Below, in pieces: positions 5,340 through 6,369 of a stretch of 6,369 nt of DNA. Numbering within the stretch: position 1 is the stretch's first letter; each line of letters starts with the position of its first letter. The translations under genes and the position numbers were made by a program. The notes under the pieces were generated by a model, which worked only from the letters and a program-made list of their open reading frames with translations, had not been told where the DNA came from and did not search any database. Origin of the DNA: an uncultured Clostridia bacterium (GTDB lineage: Bacteria; Bacillota; Clostridia; Oscillospirales; Acutalibacteraceae); NCBI GenBank assembly GCA_947302895.1, contig CAMYWU010000093.1, positions 1-6,369 of the forward strand. Reading direction: 5' to 3'.

Positions 5340-5514
5340 GCTGTTTTGTTGCAGGTCTCGAAACTGTATTACCAAGGTTAACAGCCGGTCCGGTTGTAGG
5401 TTCGTTTTTTGCTTTTTTCTTAACCGAGCTTCGTTTGCAATTTTGACCGATTGGATGATTAGTAAAAGAAAATCTGTCAAAATCAGTTACAAATTTAACA
5501 TTGTTTGTAACAAA
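5332..5514 (-). pseudogene. Possible 3' remnant of a minus-strand gene
   Basis: The minus strand has an open stretch of 60 codons from 5514 down to a TAA at 5334-5332, ending ...TTGPAVNLGNTVSRPATKQQK. The last 25 residues or so have a composition and codon choice that look like a real protein C-terminus. The stop lies four bases from a terminator stem with a good T-tract in this direction. The stretch contains no ATG, GTG or TTG, and in-frame stops lie just upstream, so it cannot be an intact gene. I do not recognise the protein. Chance is a real alternative in a window this size. Confidence 0.25.
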
Positions 5515-5562
5515 TCACAAGGAATAAACGACTGTTTTGTTAAATTAACCGAGAATAACTGC
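5340..5562. other. Intergenic region upstream of the DeoR-family gene
   Basis: No intact gene is supported here. Two dyads are visible: ATTTTGAC (5440-5447) with GTCAAAAT (5476-5483), and GTTACAAA (5486-5493) with TTTGTAAC (5504-5511), separated by 10 bases. The second has the size of a regulator half-site pair. CTGTTTTGTT occurs twice (5341-5350 and 5532-5541), as does TTAACCGAG (5420-5428 and 5545-5553). The possible minus-strand coding remnant lies inside this stretch. Confidence 0.5.
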
Positions 5563-5582
5563 TCACTATTGACTGATAGTGA
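5563..5582. promoter_or_regulatory. Candidate operator overlapping the -35 box of the DeoR-family gene
   Basis: TCACTAT (5563-5569) and ATAGTGA (5576-5582) are a perfect 7-bp inverted repeat around TGACTG, and the -35 box TTGACT lies within it. A protein bound here would block RNA polymerase. DeoR-family repressors often regulate their own operon, so self-binding is a natural hypothesis; it is inferred from position and symmetry only. Confidence 0.55.
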
Positions 5583-5598
5583 AAGAATTTGATATAAT
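5569..5598 (+). promoter_or_regulatory. Sigma-A promoter of the DeoR-family gene
   Basis: The -35 box is TTGACT (5569-5574), 5 of 6, and the -10 box is a perfect TATAAT (5593-5598), with an 18-bp spacer. The expected start is near 5605, leaving a leader of only about 25 bases before the GTG at 5629. Confidence 0.82.
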
Positions 5599-5613
5599 AA
5601 GACCAAGAGAGAA

Positions 5614-5622
5614 AGAGGTGAT
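5614..5622 (+). promoter_or_regulatory. Ribosome binding site of the DeoR-family gene
   Basis: AGAGGTGAT contains GAGGTGAT, an uninterrupted 8-base match to the 3' end of 16S rRNA. Its AGG core lies about 10 bases before the GTG at 5629. This supports the GTG as start, which yields the V/M-LTQERHSRIL N-terminus usual for this family. Confidence 0.75.
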
Positions 5623-5628
5623 TGGTTA

Positions 5629-6369
5629 GTGCTGACACAGGAAAGACACAGCAGAATCCTTGAAATTATCAAAACCAAGGGCAGTGTTAAGGTTTCTGAG
5701 CTATGCGATGCTTTAGGCGCAAGCGAATCAACCATAAGGCGTGACCTTTCTGCGCTGACAGAAGTAGGAAAGATTAATAAGGTTCGCGGAGGCGCAATGC
5801 TTCTTTCTCAGGAATTTCTGAACAGAGAAGAAAGTATTAATAAAAAGGTTAATACTAATTATAATGAAAAATCAAAAATCGCCGAATATGCTGCATCGCT
5901 TATTCAGGATGATGATTATGTTTTTATTGATGCAGGTTCAACAACATTTCTTCTTGCAACTATGATAACTAATACGAAGGCAACCTATGTGACAAACGGA
6001 ATTGCTCATGCACAGGAGCTTGCTGCAAAAGGGTGCAAAGTGATAGTTCTCGGCGGTGATTTGAAGAGCTCAACCGAAGCTATTACAGGTGTTGTTGCTG
6101 CAAAAAATCTTCAGCAATATAACTTTTCCAAAGCCTTCATAGGCATAAACGGAGTAACCGAAAAACAGGGATATACAACAACCGATATTGAGGAAGCAAC
6201 CATCAAAGCCGTTGCTATTGAGCGAAGCTTTGTGAGCTATGTTTTAACGGATTCCTCAAAATTCGGCAAGGTATCGGCGGTGAGCGTGGCTTCAATAGAT
6301 TCATCCTGCATCATTTGCGATAAATGCAAAAATGAAGAAATAAAAACAAGAACAATTACTAAAGAGGTG
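5629..6369 (+). CDS. DeoR/GlpR-family transcriptional repressor of a sugar operon (3' end cut by window)
   Basis: The window holds 247 codons without a stop. Family members are about 250 residues, so only a few codons are missing. Residues 1-56 form the DeoR helix-turn-helix: LTQERHSRILEII, GSVKVSELCDALGASESTIRRDL (18-40) and KVRGGA (51-56). Residues 75-235 match the DeoR effector-binding domain, a sugar-phosphate-isomerase-like fold: IDAGSTT (100-106), VTNGIAHAQEL (121-131), VIVLGGDLKSST (138-149), AFIGINGV (169-176), GYTTTDIEEA (181-190) and LTDSSKFGK (206-214). It should be a cytoplasmic repressor relieved by a phosphorylated sugar. The N-terminus recalls FruR-type repressors that precede fruK and fruA, but the effector cannot be read from sequence alone. 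A palindrome over its -35 box suggests self-repression. Odd points are C-x2-C-x2-C at 227-233 and a final AAAGAGGTG that could be the ribosome binding site of an overlapping next gene. Confidence 0.93.
   Translation, partial: MLTQERHSRILEIIKTKGSVKVSELCDALGASESTIRRDLSALTEVGKINKVRGGAMLLSQEFLNREESINKKVNTNYNEKSKIAEYAASLIQDDDYVFIDAGSTTFLLATMITNTKATYVTNGIAHAQELAAKGCKVIVLGGDLKSSTEAITGVVAAKNLQQYNFSKAFIGINGVTEKQGYTTTDIEEATIKAVAIERSFVSYVLTDSSKFGKVSAVSVASIDSSCIICDKCKNEEIKTRTITKEV

Noticed and set aside
5338..5592. 84-codon plus-strand ORF in the gap before the repressor
   Set aside because: It lies over the promoter and operator, has no ribosome binding site, starts within the terminator's T-tract and has an implausible Cys/Phe-rich composition.
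5487..5735. 82-codon minus-strand ORF overlapping the repressor start
   Set aside because: It is antisense to the well-supported helix-turn-helix coding region and to its promoter, with no signals of its own.

Overview
The window looks like a chromosomal segment from a gut-type Firmicute of class Clostridia, plausibly Oscillospirales (Ruminococcaceae). The evidence is strong AAGGAGG-type ribosome binding sites, sigma-A promoters with AT-rich surroundings, a large secreted protein built from clostridial cell-surface modules, and intergenic palindromic repeats of the kind common in these genomes. The genus cannot be fixed from the sequence.

Layout: (1) 16-153, a 45-residue peptide of unknown function with its own terminator. 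(2) About 190-645, a gene-free stretch packed with small palindromes: a regular array of four AT-rich hairpins separated by a constant 8-bp linker, two GC-rich hairpins around a 7-bp tandem repeat, a hairpin-ended dispersed repeat, and a 57-bp fold-back element. (3) 646-700, an 11-bp perfect dyad directly before a strong promoter. (4) 771-5270, a secreted modular surface protein. (5) 5303-5339, a terminator that reads well in both directions. (6) 5340-5628, a regulatory gap with possible minus-strand coding remnants and a promoter overlapped by a palindrome. (7) 5629 to the window edge, an almost complete DeoR/GlpR-family sugar-operon repressor.

The main object is the secreted protein. Signal-peptide cleavage is predicted right before a domain that is about 70% identical to eukaryotic ubiquitin, so the mature protein would begin at the ubiquitin Met1. 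A WWLR/IRPAL (DUF6273-type) domain follows, then a glycine-rich parallel-beta repeat region. An in-frame TGA at 2499-2501 interrupts the reading frame, but the same frame stays open for another 923 codons of bacterial Ig-like (MBG/YDG-type), Fn3-like and BIG2-like modules. The simplest reading is one ancestral gene of about 1,499 codons split by a nonsense codon. A truncated but functional 576-residue secreted ubiquitin-domain protein, readthrough and sequencing error all remain open.

The peptide, the surface protein and the repressor each have their own signals and are probably separate transcription units. The repressor probably heads a sugar-utilisation operon, perhaps fructose, that continues beyond the window.
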